Below, in pieces: positions 17,203 to 26,336 of a DNA stretch of 64,000 nucleotides. Position numbers and translations under genes: made by a program. Position 1 is the stretch's first letter, and each line of letters opens with the position of its first letter. Origin of the DNA: Pelagibius sp037652055 (GTDB lineage: Bacteria > Pseudomonadota > Alphaproteobacteria > Kiloniellales > Kiloniellaceae); NCBI RefSeq assembly GCF_037652055.1, contig NZ_JBBKAH010000004.1:1-64000 (forward strand). Direction: 5' to 3'. Under the pieces are notes generated by a model, which was not told the origin of the DNA, did not search any database, and was given only the letters and a program-made list of their open reading frames with translations.

Positions 17203-18933
17203 ATGGCATTTCTCGAACTGAAGGGTGTCTCCAAGGCCTACGGTGCAGGCAGTGGACGCACGGCGGTGCTGAAGGACATTGACCTCACGGTCGAGGAGGG
17301 CGAGTTCGTCGCCATTCTCGGCTTCTCCGGCTCCGGCAAGACCACGCTGATCTCCGCCATCGCCGGCCTCATCGCGCCGGATACCGGCGAGGTGCTGCTG
17401 AAGGGGCGGCCGGTGAGCGGTCCCGGCCCGGACCGCGGCGTGGTGTTCCAGAGTTACTCGCTGATGCCCTGGCTCACCGTGTACGGCAACGTCGCCCTGG
17501 CCGTCGATGCCGCCTTCAAGGCGCTGCCGAAGGCGGCGCGCGCCGCCAAGGTGCGCCATTACATCGACATGGTCGGCCTCGGCCACGCCCTGGACCGCCG
17601 CCCGGCGGAGCTATCCGGCGGCATGCGCCAGCGCGTCGCGGTGGCGCGCGCCCTGGCGATGAACCCGGAGATCCTGTTGCTCGACGAGCCCCTTTCGGCG
17701 CTCGACGCACTCACCCGTGCCAAGCTGCAGGACGAGATTGAGCGCATCTGGGAGGACGACCGCAAAACGGTGGTCCTCATCACCAACGATGTCGACGAGG
17801 CGCTGCTGCTGGCCGACCGCATCGTGCCACTGAAGCCCGGGCCGGACGCCACCTTCGGGCCGGCTTTCAAGGTTGATCTGCCGCGCCCGCGCGATCGCGC
17901 CGCCATGAACCATGATGTCGCCTACAAAAAGCTACGCGGTGAGATCACCCAGTACCTCATGGGCGTCGGCCTGGAGCGCGGCGCCGAGTCGGAGGTGGTG
18001 GTGGAACTGCCCAAGGTGGCGCCGATCACCCAGAGTGATCCGCCGCCGCCGGCCTGGCGAGAGGCGGCGCAGTCGCCCATCGATCGTGGCTACGTCGAGT
18101 TCTTCCGGCTGCAGAAGGTCTACCCGACGCCCAAGGGTCCGCTGACCGTGGTCGACTCCTTCGACCTCAAGATGCGCCAGGGAGAGTTCGTGTCCCTCAT
18201 CGGCCATTCCGGCTGCGGCAAGTCGACCGTGCTGTCGATGACGGCGGGTCTGACACCGGTCACCGACGGCGGTATCGTGTTGGACGGCAAGGAGATCTCC
18301 GATGCCGGGCCGGACCGTGCCGTGGTCTTTCAGGCGCCCTCGCTGATGCCCTGGCTGACGGCGCGGGAGAACGTCGCCCTCGGTGTCGACCGCGTCTATC
18401 CCCATGCCAGCGCGCGCGAGCGCCGTGACATCGTCGAATATTATCTCGCCCGCGTCGGGCTCGGCGAGGCCATGGACAAGTCGGCGGCCGAGCTCTCCAA
18501 CGGCATGAAGCAGCGCGTCGGCATCGCGCGCGCTTTCGCACTCTCGCCCAAGCTGCTGCTGCTCGACGAGCCCTTCGGCATGCTCGACAGCCTGACGCGC
18601 TGGGAGCTGCAGGAGGTGCTGATGGACGTCTGGCGGCGCACCGAGGTGACGGCGGTCTGCGTCACCCACGACGTCGACGAGGCGATCCTGCTGGCCGACC
18701 GCGTGGTGATGATGACCAACGGCCCGCGCGCGACCATCGGCAACGTCATGACGGTGGATATCCCGCGCCCGCGCACCCGCAAGGCCCTGCTGGATCATCC
18801 GCAGTACTACGCCTACCGCGAGGAGCTGCTCGACTTCCTCGAGGCCTATGAAGGCGGCGCCAAGCCCGCCCCCAAAGAGAAAGAAGACGTTTCGGCGGAG
18901 GATGACGCGACAGCAGAGGAGGAAGCCGCCTGA
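17203..18933 (+). CDS. nrtC: Nitrate ABC transporter, two ATPase domains fused in one chain
   Basis: 576 residues containing two complete ABC ATPases. Domain 1: Walker A GFSGSGKTT, signature LSGGMRQRVAVARAL, Walker B ILLLDEPLSALD. Domain 2 (from about residue 300): Walker A GHSGCGKST, signature LSNGMKQRVGIARAF, Walker B LLLLDEPFGMLD. In cyanobacteria NrtC and NrtD are separate and NrtC carries an NrtA-like regulatory domain; here that domain is absent and the two ATPases are joined. A charged acidic tail ends the protein. AGGAG lies before the ATG; the stop shares one base with nirB. Confidence 0.92.
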   Translation: MAFLELKGVSKAYGAGSGRTAVLKDIDLTVEEGEFVAILGFSGSGKTTLISAIAGLIAPDTGEVLLKGRPVSGPGPDRGVVFQSYSLMPWLTVYGNVALAVDAAFKALPKAARAAKVRHYIDMVGLGHALDRRPAELSGGMRQRVAVARALAMNPEILLLDEPLSALDALTRAKLQDEIERIWEDDRKTVVLITNDVDEALLLADRIVPLKPGPDATFGPAFKVDLPRPRDRAAMNHDVAYKKLRGEITQYLMGVGLERGAESEVVVELPKVAPITQSDPPPPAWREAAQSPIDRGYVEFFRLQKVYPTPKGPLTVVDSFDLKMRQGEFVSLIGHSGCGKSTVLSMTAGLTPVTDGGIVLDGKEISDAGPDRAVVFQAPSLMPWLTARENVALGVDRVYPHASARERRDIVEYYLARVGLGEAMDKSAAELSNGMKQRVGIARAFALSPKLLLLDEPFGMLDSLTRWELQEVLMDVWRRTEVTAVCVTHDVDEAILLADRVVMMTNGPRATIGNVMTVDIPRPRTRKALLDHPQYYAYREELLDFLEAYEGGAKPAPKEKEDVSAEDDATAEEEAA

Positions 18934-21401
18934 TGAGCGCGTCCCGACAGAAACTTGTCGTGGTCGGCAACGGCATGGCCGCCGGTCGCGTGGTGGAGGA
19001 ACTGGTGACCAAGGCGCCGGGTCTCTACGACATCACCATCTTCGGCGCCGAGCCGCGGGTGAACTACGATCGCATCATGCTCTCGCCGGTGCTCTCGGGC
19101 GAGAAAGAGTACGAAGAGATCGTGATTCACGACGACGCCTGGTACGGGAAGCACGGCGTGACCCTGCTGAAGGGCCGGCTGGTCACCGCCATCGACCGCG
19201 CCGCCAAGACCGTGCGCAGTGCCGACGGTGGCGAACTGGCCTACGACAAGCTGCTGATCGCCACCGGCTCCAGCCCCTTCGTCCTCCCTGTGCCCGGCGC
19301 CGGGCTGCCCGAGGTGCTGACCTATCGCGACCAGGGCGACGTGGAGAAGATGCTGGCCGCGGCGGCCAGAGGCGGCCGCGCGGTGGTCATCGGCGGCGGC
19401 CTCCTCGGTCTGGAAGCGGCGGCGGGCCTGAAGGCGCGCGGCATGGAAGTGACTGTGCTGCACCTCATGCCGACCCTGATGGAGCGACAGCTCGATCCCA
19501 GCGCCGGCTACCTGCTGGAGCGTGCGGTCGAGGCGCGCGGCATCCACGTCATCACCCGCGCCAACACCAAGGCGATCCTCGGTGGCGGCCTAGAGGGGGG
19601 CCAGGTCACCGGTGTGCTGCTGGAGGACGGGCGGGAACTGCCCGCCGACCTGGTGGTCATGGCCGCCGGCATCCGCCCCAACGCCGGCCTTGCCAAGGAG
19701 GCGGGCCTCGCGGTCAACCGCGGCGTGGTGGTGGATGATGCCATGGGCACCGACGATCCCGATATCTTCGCCGTCGGCGAGTGCGTCGAGCATCGCGGCG
19801 TCTGCTACGGCCTGGTCGCGCCGCTCTACGAGATGGCCAAGGTACTGGCCGCGCGCCTCATGGGTCATACGGCAGCGGTCTACGGTGGCATGGCGATCTC
19901 CACCAAGCTGAAAGTCACCGGCATCAACCTCTTCTCGGCCGGCGACTTCGCAGAGGGCGAGGGGCGCGAGGAGATCGTGCTGCGCGACCCTTCCCGCAAT
20001 GTCTACCGCCGACTCATCTTGGCCGAGAACCGCATCATCGGCACGGTGCTCTACGGCGATACCAGCGACAGCGCCTGGTTCTTCCAGCTGCTGAAGGACG
20101 GCAGCGACATCTCCGGGCTGCGCGACACCCTGATCTTCGGTCCGGCCTATGCGGGAGGGTCCCCGCTGGACCCTACGGCGGCCGTTGCAGCGCTGCCGGC
20201 TGAGGCAGAGATCTGCGGCTGCAACGGCGTCTGCAAAGGAACCATCGTCGCCGCCATCAGCGACGGCGGCCACAGCAGCCTCGACGCCGTCAGGGCCCAC
20301 ACCAAGGCCTCCGGCTCCTGCGGCTCCTGCACCGGTCTCGTCGAGCAGCTTTTGGAGCTGACCCTTGGCGACGGCTACGCGCGTGATGCGGTATCGCCGG
20401 TGTGTGGCTGTACCGATCTCGGCCACGACGAGGTGCGCCGCCTCATCGTCGCGCACGAACTGCGCTCGATGCCGGCGGTGATGCAGGAGCTCGGCTGGAA
20501 GACCTCCTGCGGCTGCGCGAAGTGCCGCCCGGCGCTGAACTACTACCTGCTGGCGACCTGGCCCGGCGACTATCTCGACGACAGCCAGTCGCGCTTCATC
20601 AACGAGCGGGTGCACGCCAATATCCAGAAGGACGGTACCTACTCGGTGGTGCCGCGCATGTGGGGCGGCCTCACCTCGCCGGCCGAGCTGCGCGCCATCG
20701 CCGACGTGGCGGAGAAGTTCGCCATCCCGACCGTGAAGGTGACCGGTGGCCAGCGCATCGATCTCTTGGGTGTGAAGAAGGAAGACCTGCCCGCCGTCTG
20801 GGCCGATCTCAACGCCGCCGGCATGGTCTCCGGCCACGCCTACGGCAAGTCGCTGCGCACGGTGAAGACCTGCGTCGGCACCGACTGGTGCCGCTTCGGC
20901 ACCCAGGACTCCACGGGGCTGGGCGTGAAGCTGGAAAGGTTCCTATGGGGGTCCTGGACGCCGCACAAGGTGAAGCTCGCGGTCTCCGGCTGCCCGCGCA
21001 ATTGCGCCGAGGCGACGTGCAAGGACTTCGGCGTGGTCTGCGTCGACTCCGGCTACGAGCTGCACTTCGCGGGCGCCGCGGGCATGCACGTGAAGGGCAC
21101 CGATCTGCTCTGCACCGTGCCGGACGAGGACGACGTCATCGAGTATTGCGGCGCGCTGCTGCAGCTCTACCGCGAGCAGGGCCGCTACCTGGAGCGGGTT
21201 TACAAGTGGGCCGCCCGGGTCGGCGTCGCCACCGTGCGCCGTCAGATCGTTGACGACGCGGCCAAACGCAAGGCGCTCTTCGCGCGCTTCGTCTTCTCGC
21301 AGAAATTCTCGCAGAGCGACCCCTGGGCCGAGCGGGTGCAGGGGCTGGACGCCCACGAGTTCAAGCCGATGGCCGAGCTGGCCCTGGAGGATGTGGCGTG
21401 A
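18933..21401 (+). CDS. nirB: Assimilatory nitrite reductase [NAD(P)H], large subunit
   Basis: 822 residues, the usual length. It reduces nitrite to ammonium in the cytoplasm. Order: FAD/NAD(P)H-binding domain (VVVGNGMAAGRVVEEL and VVIGGGLLGLEAA), BFD-like [2Fe-2S] domain (CGCNGVCKGT from about residue 428, then CGSCTG), and the sulfite/nitrite reductase domain with siroheme-[4Fe-4S] cysteines C647, C653, C687 and C691 (CVGTDWC and CPRNC). All ligands are present. The ATG overlaps the preceding stop by one base. Siroheme is supplied by cysG at the end of the operon. Confidence 0.95.
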   Translation: MSASRQKLVVVGNGMAAGRVVEELVTKAPGLYDITIFGAEPRVNYDRIMLSPVLSGEKEYEEIVIHDDAWYGKHGVTLLKGRLVTAIDRAAKTVRSADGGELAYDKLLIATGSSPFVLPVPGAGLPEVLTYRDQGDVEKMLAAAARGGRAVVIGGGLLGLEAAAGLKARGMEVTVLHLMPTLMERQLDPSAGYLLERAVEARGIHVITRANTKAILGGGLEGGQVTGVLLEDGRELPADLVVMAAGIRPNAGLAKEAGLAVNRGVVVDDAMGTDDPDIFAVGECVEHRGVCYGLVAPLYEMAKVLAARLMGHTAAVYGGMAISTKLKVTGINLFSAGDFAEGEGREEIVLRDPSRNVYRRLILAENRIIGTVLYGDTSDSAWFFQLLKDGSDISGLRDTLIFGPAYAGGSPLDPTAAVAALPAEAEICGCNGVCKGTIVAAISDGGHSSLDAVRAHTKASGSCGSCTGLVEQLLELTLGDGYARDAVSPVCGCTDLGHDEVRRLIVAHELRSMPAVMQELGWKTSCGCAKCRPALNYYLLATWPGDYLDDSQSRFINERVHANIQKDGTYSVVPRMWGGLTSPAELRAIADVAEKFAIPTVKVTGGQRIDLLGVKKEDLPAVWADLNAAGMVSGHAYGKSLRTVKTCVGTDWCRFGTQDSTGLGVKLERFLWGSWTPHKVKLAVSGCPRNCAEATCKDFGVVCVDSGYELHFAGAAGMHVKGTDLLCTVPDEDDVIEYCGALLQLYREQGRYLERVYKWAARVGVATVRRQIVDDAAKRKALFARFVFSQKFSQSDPWAERVQGLDAHEFKPMAELALEDVA

Positions 21402-21414
21402 TGGACATGCCCCT

Positions 21415-21759
21415 ATGGACATGATGGTGAGCCGCTGGATCGACGTCGGCGCGCTGGACGACATCCCGCGCCGCGGCGCCCGGGTGGTGAAGACGCCGGC
21501 GGGCTGCATCGCCGTGTTCCGCACGGCAGCCGACGATGTCTATGCCCTCGACGACCGCTGCCCGCACAAGGGTGGGCCCCTCAGCCAGGGCATCGTGCAC
21601 GGCCGTTCGGTCACCTGTCCGCTGCACAACTGGGTGATCGATCTCGCTACCGGCCAGGTTCAGGCGCCGGACGAGGGGCGTGTCGCCACCGTGCCGCTGC
21701 GCAGCGAGGGCGGGCGCCTGCTGCTCGACCTCGCCCGCATGGCCAGCCGCGCGGCCTAG
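21415..21759 (+). CDS. nirD: Nitrite reductase small subunit, Rieske type
   Basis: 114 residues with a Rieske fold. Unlike the enterobacterial NirD, the cluster ligands are intact: CPHKGGPL (CxH) and CPLHNW (CxxH), so it probably holds a [2Fe-2S] centre. Starts at 21415 or 21421 are both possible; no strong ribosome binding site is seen and the gene begins 13 bases after nirB. Confidence 0.92.
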   Translation: MDMMVSRWIDVGALDDIPRRGARVVKTPAGCIAVFRTAADDVYALDDRCPHKGGPLSQGIVHGRSVTCPLHNWVIDLATGQVQAPDEGRVATVPLRSEGGRLLLDLARMASRAA

Positions 21760-21769
21760 GACCAGGACC

Positions 21770-24442
21770 ATGCCCGACGGTCTTGCCCGAAAGAAGACCC
21801 GGACGACCTGTCCTTACTGCGGGGTCGGCTGCGGCATCGTCGCGATCGAGAGCGGCAACGGGCAGGTGACTGTCGCCGGCGATCCCGATCACCCGGCCAA
21901 CAAAGGGCGCCTGTGCGGCAAGGGTGCGGCGCTCGCTGAGACTCTGGGGCACGACGGCCGCCTCCTGCATCCCATGATCGGCGCCCGGCGCGTCAGCTGG
22001 GATCAGGCGGTCGCGACCGTGGCGCAGAATTTCCACAACACCATCGCCGAGCACGGGCCGGACTCCGTTGCCTTCTATGTTTCCGGCCAGCTGCTGACCG
22101 AGGATTACTACGTTGCCAACAAGCTGATGAAGGGCTTCATCGGCTCGGCCAACATCGACACCAACTCGCGGCTCTGCATGGCATCCTCGGTGGCCGGCCA
22201 CCGCCGCGCCTTCGGCAGCGACACCGTGCCCGGCTGCTACGAAGACCTGGAGCAGGCCGACCTGGTGGTCGCGGTCGGCAGCAATTTCGCCTGGTGCCAT
22301 CCGGTGCTGGCCCAGCGCCTGGCCGATGCCAGGGCGGCACGGCCGGGAATGCGCATCGTTCTGATCGATCCGCGGCGCAGTGCCTCTGCCGAACTGGCCG
22401 ACATGCATCTGGCCATCAAACCCGACTCCGACGTCGCCCTCTTCAACGGCCTGCTGCGCTGGCTGCAGGAAAGCGGCTGTGTCGACCAGGACTTTCTGGC
22501 GCGCCACACCAGCGGGTTCGACGAGGCCCTGGCGGCGGCGCAGCGGACCAGCTTCGGCGAGACTGCTCGGCTGACGGGCCTGAGCCTGGCGGAGCTGCTC
22601 GCATTCTACCGGCTCTTCGCGCTCAGTCCCCAGGTGGTGACACTTTATTCCCAGGGCGTCAATCAGTCGGCGGGCGGCACCGACAAGGTGAACGCGATCC
22701 TCAACTGCCACCTGCTGACCGGACGCATCGGCAAACCGGGCACGGGACCTTTCTCGCTGACCGGCCAGCCCAACGCCATGGGCGGGCGCGAGGTCGGCGG
22801 CCTCGCCAACCAGCTCGCCTGCCATATGGAGATCGAGAACCCGGCGCACCGCGCGCTGGTGCAGCGCTTCTGGCGGGCCCCGGCGATGCCCGAGCAGCCG
22901 GGCTTGAAGGCCGTCGAGTTGTTCGACGCCGTGGCCGAAGGCCGCATCAAGGCGCTGTGGATCATGGCGACCAACCCGGCGGTGAGCCTGCCGCAGGCCG
23001 ACAAGGTGCGCGCCGCGCTGAAGACCTGTCCCTTCGTGGTAGTGTCCGACGTTGAGGCCCGTACCGACACCACGGAACTGGCCGACGTGCTGCTGCCTGC
23101 GGCGGGCTGGGGTGAGAAGGACGGCACGGTTACCAATTCCGAGCGCCGCATCTCGCGCCAACGTGCGTTTTTGCCGCCGCCCGGCGAAGCGAAGCCGGAC
23201 TGGCGCATCCTCTGCGATGTCGCGGCCGCGCTGGGCTGGGGCGCGGCCTTCGCCTACGATTCTCCCTGGCAGATCTTCCGCGAATACGCCGCACTCACCG
23301 CCGCGGGTAACGACGGCGCCCGCGATCTCGACCTTTCCGGCTGCCTCGAGTGGGAGGCGGAGACCTACGACGTGGCGGCACCCTTCCAGTGGCCGCTGCG
23401 CGCAGGCGAGAAGCAGGGGCAGCAACGCTTCTTCGCCGAGGGCGGCTTCTTCACGGAAGACGGGCGCGCGAGGTTCGTCGCCGTGAAGCCGCCCGAACCG
23501 CGGTCTTCAACGCTGCCGTTCCTTCTCAACACCGGGCGTGTGCGCGACCAGTGGCACACCATGACCCGCAGCGGCCGCTCGCCGCGCCTCGCCCAACACG
23601 TCGCCGAGCCCTTCGTGGAAATTCACCCCGACGACGCGAAGGTGCTCGGCGTCGTACCCGCCGGCCTGCTGAAGCTCTCCAACCATCGCGGTGACTACCT
23701 CGCGCGCGCGGTGGTGACCCGACGCCAGCAGCCCGGCCAGCTTTTCGCCCCGATGCACTGGACAGCGCAGACCGCGAGCAGCGGCCGCGTCGATGCTCTC
23801 GTTTCGTCGCGCCGTGACCCGCACTCGGGTCAGCCGGCGCTGAAGATGACGCGGGTGGCTGCCGAGGCGGTGGACCTAGTCTGGTACGGCTTCGCCGTGG
23901 TGGCGCTCCGTCCCGCCGGCATCGACGCCGACTACTGGGCGGTGGCGCGCACCGAGTCGGGCTGGCGCCTCGAACTGGGCGGCAGGGCGCACCCGGCCGA
24001 CTGGCAGGCCTTCGCTGGGCAGCTCTTCGGCCTCGGCGATGGCGAAGACGTGGAACTCCTCGCCTACGTCGATGCCGACAAAGGCAGCCACCGCTTCGCC
24101 GCCTTCGCGGGCGCGCGGCCGCTGGGACTTCTCTATGTCGCGGCCGAACCGGTCGCCGCATCGCGTGCCTGGGTCTGCCGGCAGTTCGATAGAGGCCAGC
24201 TCGAGGGCACCGGACGCTGCAGCCTGCTGGTCGGCCGGCCGTCCCAGGCCGCTGCCGATCCCGGGCCCATCGTCTGCTCCTGCTTCGCGGTGGGCCGCAA
24301 CGCCATCCTCACCGCGCTCGCCGGCGGCGCCGGCAGTGTCGAGGGCGTCGGCGCGGCGACTTCCGCCGGGTCCAACTGCGGCTCCTGCCGCGCCGAAATC
24401 CAAGGACTGATCGATCATGTCAGCGTTGCCGCCGCCGAGTGA
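21770..24442 (+). CDS. nasA: Assimilatory nitrate reductase catalytic subunit
   Basis: 890 residues of the molybdopterin oxidoreductase family, reducing nitrate to nitrite in the cytoplasm (no Tat signal). An N-terminal [4Fe-4S] site is formed by C14, C17, C21 and C49. C136 in SRLCMASS is the likely molybdenum ligand. The C-terminus carries a BFD-like [2Fe-2S] domain (CSCFAVGRNA, then NCGSCRAE), probably the electron entry point. No separate NasB or ferredoxin reductase gene is present, so the donor is unknown; a ferredoxin or an unlinked flavoprotein are options. The ATG lies 10 bases after nirD. The 3' end overlaps cysG by 26 bases. Confidence 0.94.
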   Translation: MPDGLARKKTRTTCPYCGVGCGIVAIESGNGQVTVAGDPDHPANKGRLCGKGAALAETLGHDGRLLHPMIGARRVSWDQAVATVAQNFHNTIAEHGPDSVAFYVSGQLLTEDYYVANKLMKGFIGSANIDTNSRLCMASSVAGHRRAFGSDTVPGCYEDLEQADLVVAVGSNFAWCHPVLAQRLADARAARPGMRIVLIDPRRSASAELADMHLAIKPDSDVALFNGLLRWLQESGCVDQDFLARHTSGFDEALAAAQRTSFGETARLTGLSLAELLAFYRLFALSPQVVTLYSQGVNQSAGGTDKVNAILNCHLLTGRIGKPGTGPFSLTGQPNAMGGREVGGLANQLACHMEIENPAHRALVQRFWRAPAMPEQPGLKAVELFDAVAEGRIKALWIMATNPAVSLPQADKVRAALKTCPFVVVSDVEARTDTTELADVLLPAAGWGEKDGTVTNSERRISRQRAFLPPPGEAKPDWRILCDVAAALGWGAAFAYDSPWQIFREYAALTAAGNDGARDLDLSGCLEWEAETYDVAAPFQWPLRAGEKQGQQRFFAEGGFFTEDGRARFVAVKPPEPRSSTLPFLLNTGRVRDQWHTMTRSGRSPRLAQHVAEPFVEIHPDDAKVLGVVPAGLLKLSNHRGDYLARAVVTRRQQPGQLFAPMHWTAQTASSGRVDALVSSRRDPHSGQPALKMTRVAAEAVDLVWYGFAVVALRPAGIDADYWAVARTESGWRLELGGRAHPADWQAFAGQLFGLGDGEDVELLAYVDADKGSHRFAAFAGARPLGLLYVAAEPVAASRAWVCRQFDRGQLEGTGRCSLLVGRPSQAAADPGPIVCSCFAVGRNAILTALAGGAGSVEGVGAATSAGSNCGSCRAEIQGLIDHVSVAAAE

Positions 24443-25883
24443 AACGCACCTGGAACCGCGCCCCGCTGTCTCCGATGTGGGAGGCCGGGCGCGCATCGAC
24501 CCGCTTGCCGTGCTGCCGGTCTTCTTCTCCCTGCGAAACCGCAGCGCGGTCGTCGTGGGCGGCTCGGCCGCGGCGGCCTGGAAGGCAGAACTCCTGGCCG
24601 CCGCGGGTGCGCGCATCGTCAGTGTCGCGTCTCTCGAGGCGCTGCGGCCGGACGATCTCGCCGGTGCTGCCCTCGCCGTCGCAGATATCGAGGGCGATAC
24701 CGGAGCCGCGCGTTTCGCTGCCGCTGCCCGCGCCGCGGGTGTGCCCTGCAACGTCATCGACAAGCCCGCCTTCTGCGACTTCCAGTTTGGCGCCATTGTG
24801 AACCGTTCGCCGGTGGTCGTCGGCATTTCCACCGGCGGCGCGGCGCCGGTGCTGGGTCAGGCGATCCGACGTCGCATCGAAACCCTGCTGCCCGACGGCC
24901 TCGCCGCCTGGGCTGCCGCTGCGCAGGCTTGCCGCGCCGGATTGAAAACGCTCCTGCCGAGCGCCGATCGCCGCCGCGCCTTCTGGCGCAGCTTCGCCGA
25001 ACTGGCCTTCACTGAATCACCCTCCGGCGACACGGCCGCGCGGCTGCGCAGCCTCGCGGGCGGCATCTGCGAAGACGCGATGCCCGGCGTGACCCTGGTT
25101 GGCGCCGGACCGGGCGATGCTGGTCTCCTCACTCTGAACGCGGTGCGCGCACTGCAAGGTGCCGACGTCATTCTATTCGACGACCTGGTGTCCGACGAGG
25201 TGCTGGCCCTGGCGCGCCGCGAGGCGCGACGGATGCTGGTCGGCAAGCGCGGCGGGCGCATCTCCTGTAAGCAGGAAGAGATCAACGCCCTGATGGTGAA
25301 GCTCGCCCGGCAGGGCAAGCGCGTGGTGCGCCTGAAGGGCGGCGATCCGATGATCTTTGGGCGCGCGGGGGAGGAGATCGCGGAACTGAAGGCTGCCGGT
25401 ATTCCGGTCACGGTGGTGCCCGGCATTACCGCCGCCATCGGCGCCGCCGCTCGGCTCGGTGTCTCGCTCACCCACCGCGACTGCGCCCAGTCGCTGCAGT
25501 TCGTGACGGCCCACAGCCGGATGGGCGGGCTGCCGAATGACATCGACTGGCAGCGCCTCGCCGACCCGCGGAGCACGTTGATGCTCTACATGGGCGCGCG
25601 CACTGGACCTGTGGCGGCTGCGAAGCTTGTCGCTGCGGGTCTCGCGCCGGAAACGCCGGCCGTTGTCATGACGGCTGTCTCCCACCCCGGGGAAAGGATC
25701 GAGACTCTGACCCTGGAAGCGCTGGCCATGCGGGGAGAGATCGCCCACGAACAGCCGGTTTTGATCGGAATAGGTCAGGTCTTCGCCCAGGTGGCAGGCG
25801 CCGCCATCTGTCCTGCGCCCGTCCGGCAGAGGCGGGCCGCAATGTCGGAAAGCGGCGGCATGCTCGCGCGGGCCGCTGTGTAA
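24417..25883 (+). CDS. cysG: Siroheme synthase (precorrin-2 dehydrogenase/ferrochelatase + uroporphyrinogen-III methyltransferase)
   Basis: 488 residues. The N-terminal part (about 30-215) is the CysG-B dehydrogenase/ferrochelatase (LPVFFSLRNRSAVVVGGSAA; VPCNVIDKPAFCDFQFGAIV). The C-terminal part (about 220-470) is the SAM-dependent methyltransferase (VTLVGAGPGDAGLLTLNAV; VVRLKGGDPMIFGRAGEE). Together they make siroheme for NirB. The gene starts inside nasA, so translation is coupled. It is the last gene of the operon; no clear intrinsic terminator follows. Confidence 0.93.
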   Translation: MSALPPPSETHLEPRPAVSDVGGRARIDPLAVLPVFFSLRNRSAVVVGGSAAAAWKAELLAAAGARIVSVASLEALRPDDLAGAALAVADIEGDTGAARFAAAARAAGVPCNVIDKPAFCDFQFGAIVNRSPVVVGISTGGAAPVLGQAIRRRIETLLPDGLAAWAAAAQACRAGLKTLLPSADRRRAFWRSFAELAFTESPSGDTAARLRSLAGGICEDAMPGVTLVGAGPGDAGLLTLNAVRALQGADVILFDDLVSDEVLALARREARRMLVGKRGGRISCKQEEINALMVKLARQGKRVVRLKGGDPMIFGRAGEEIAELKAAGIPVTVVPGITAAIGAAARLGVSLTHRDCAQSLQFVTAHSRMGGLPNDIDWQRLADPRSTLMLYMGARTGPVAAAKLVAAGLAPETPAVVMTAVSHPGERIETLTLEALAMRGEIAHEQPVLIGIGQVFAQVAGAAICPAPVRQRRAAMSESGGMLARAAV

Positions 25884-25932
25884 TGGCTTCCCTTCGATGC
25901 CGGCCGCAGCAAGGTCGCCGAAAGTCCCCTCC

Positions 25933-26047
25933 TGGCACGACCCGAACGTTGGGAGGAGGACAGAGCGTATCCGCTCTGCGTCGGTCAAGAGACACTGGGG
26001 AGCACAGTAACTCCGATTGTCGCCTGAGGCACTTACAGCGGACCTGA
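25933..26047 (+). repeat. Dispersed repeat, copy B
   Basis: About 115 bp, begins TGGCACGACCCGAACG and ends GAGGCACTTACAGCGGACCT. It aligns along its length with 11669-11782 and best with 62087-62200. It lies just after the nitrate operon. Confidence 0.6.
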
Positions 26048-26336
26048 TTTCTCGGCACGGCGAGGACGCCTGGTGACCCTGGCTGTGTGAAAACGCGGTG
26101 CGTAATACGATTCTTCGCAGGCCGGCAGCTTTGTAATTGCGATCAGCTCTCTCGTATTTTGTCGACTGTGAGGGACCGATGCTCGCCTTCAGACACTGGA
26201 ATTGACCCAGGAGAGAGAAGGGGACGGCTACAGCGAATGTCGCCTCTGGTGCTCCTAACCGACTTCGACAGATGCCATCTGAAGATTACATAATGACCCT
26301 TAACGGACATTTTTCGATTTATCAGCTGGGAAGAGT
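26048..26336. other. Intergenic zone between two convergent nitrogen operons
   Basis: No gene is seen. The stretch 26228-26312 looks like another decayed spacer of the same general type (GCGAATGTCGCCTCTGG, later AACGGACATTTTT), suggesting several old repeat copies. I found no convincing intrinsic terminator for either operon. Confidence 0.35.
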
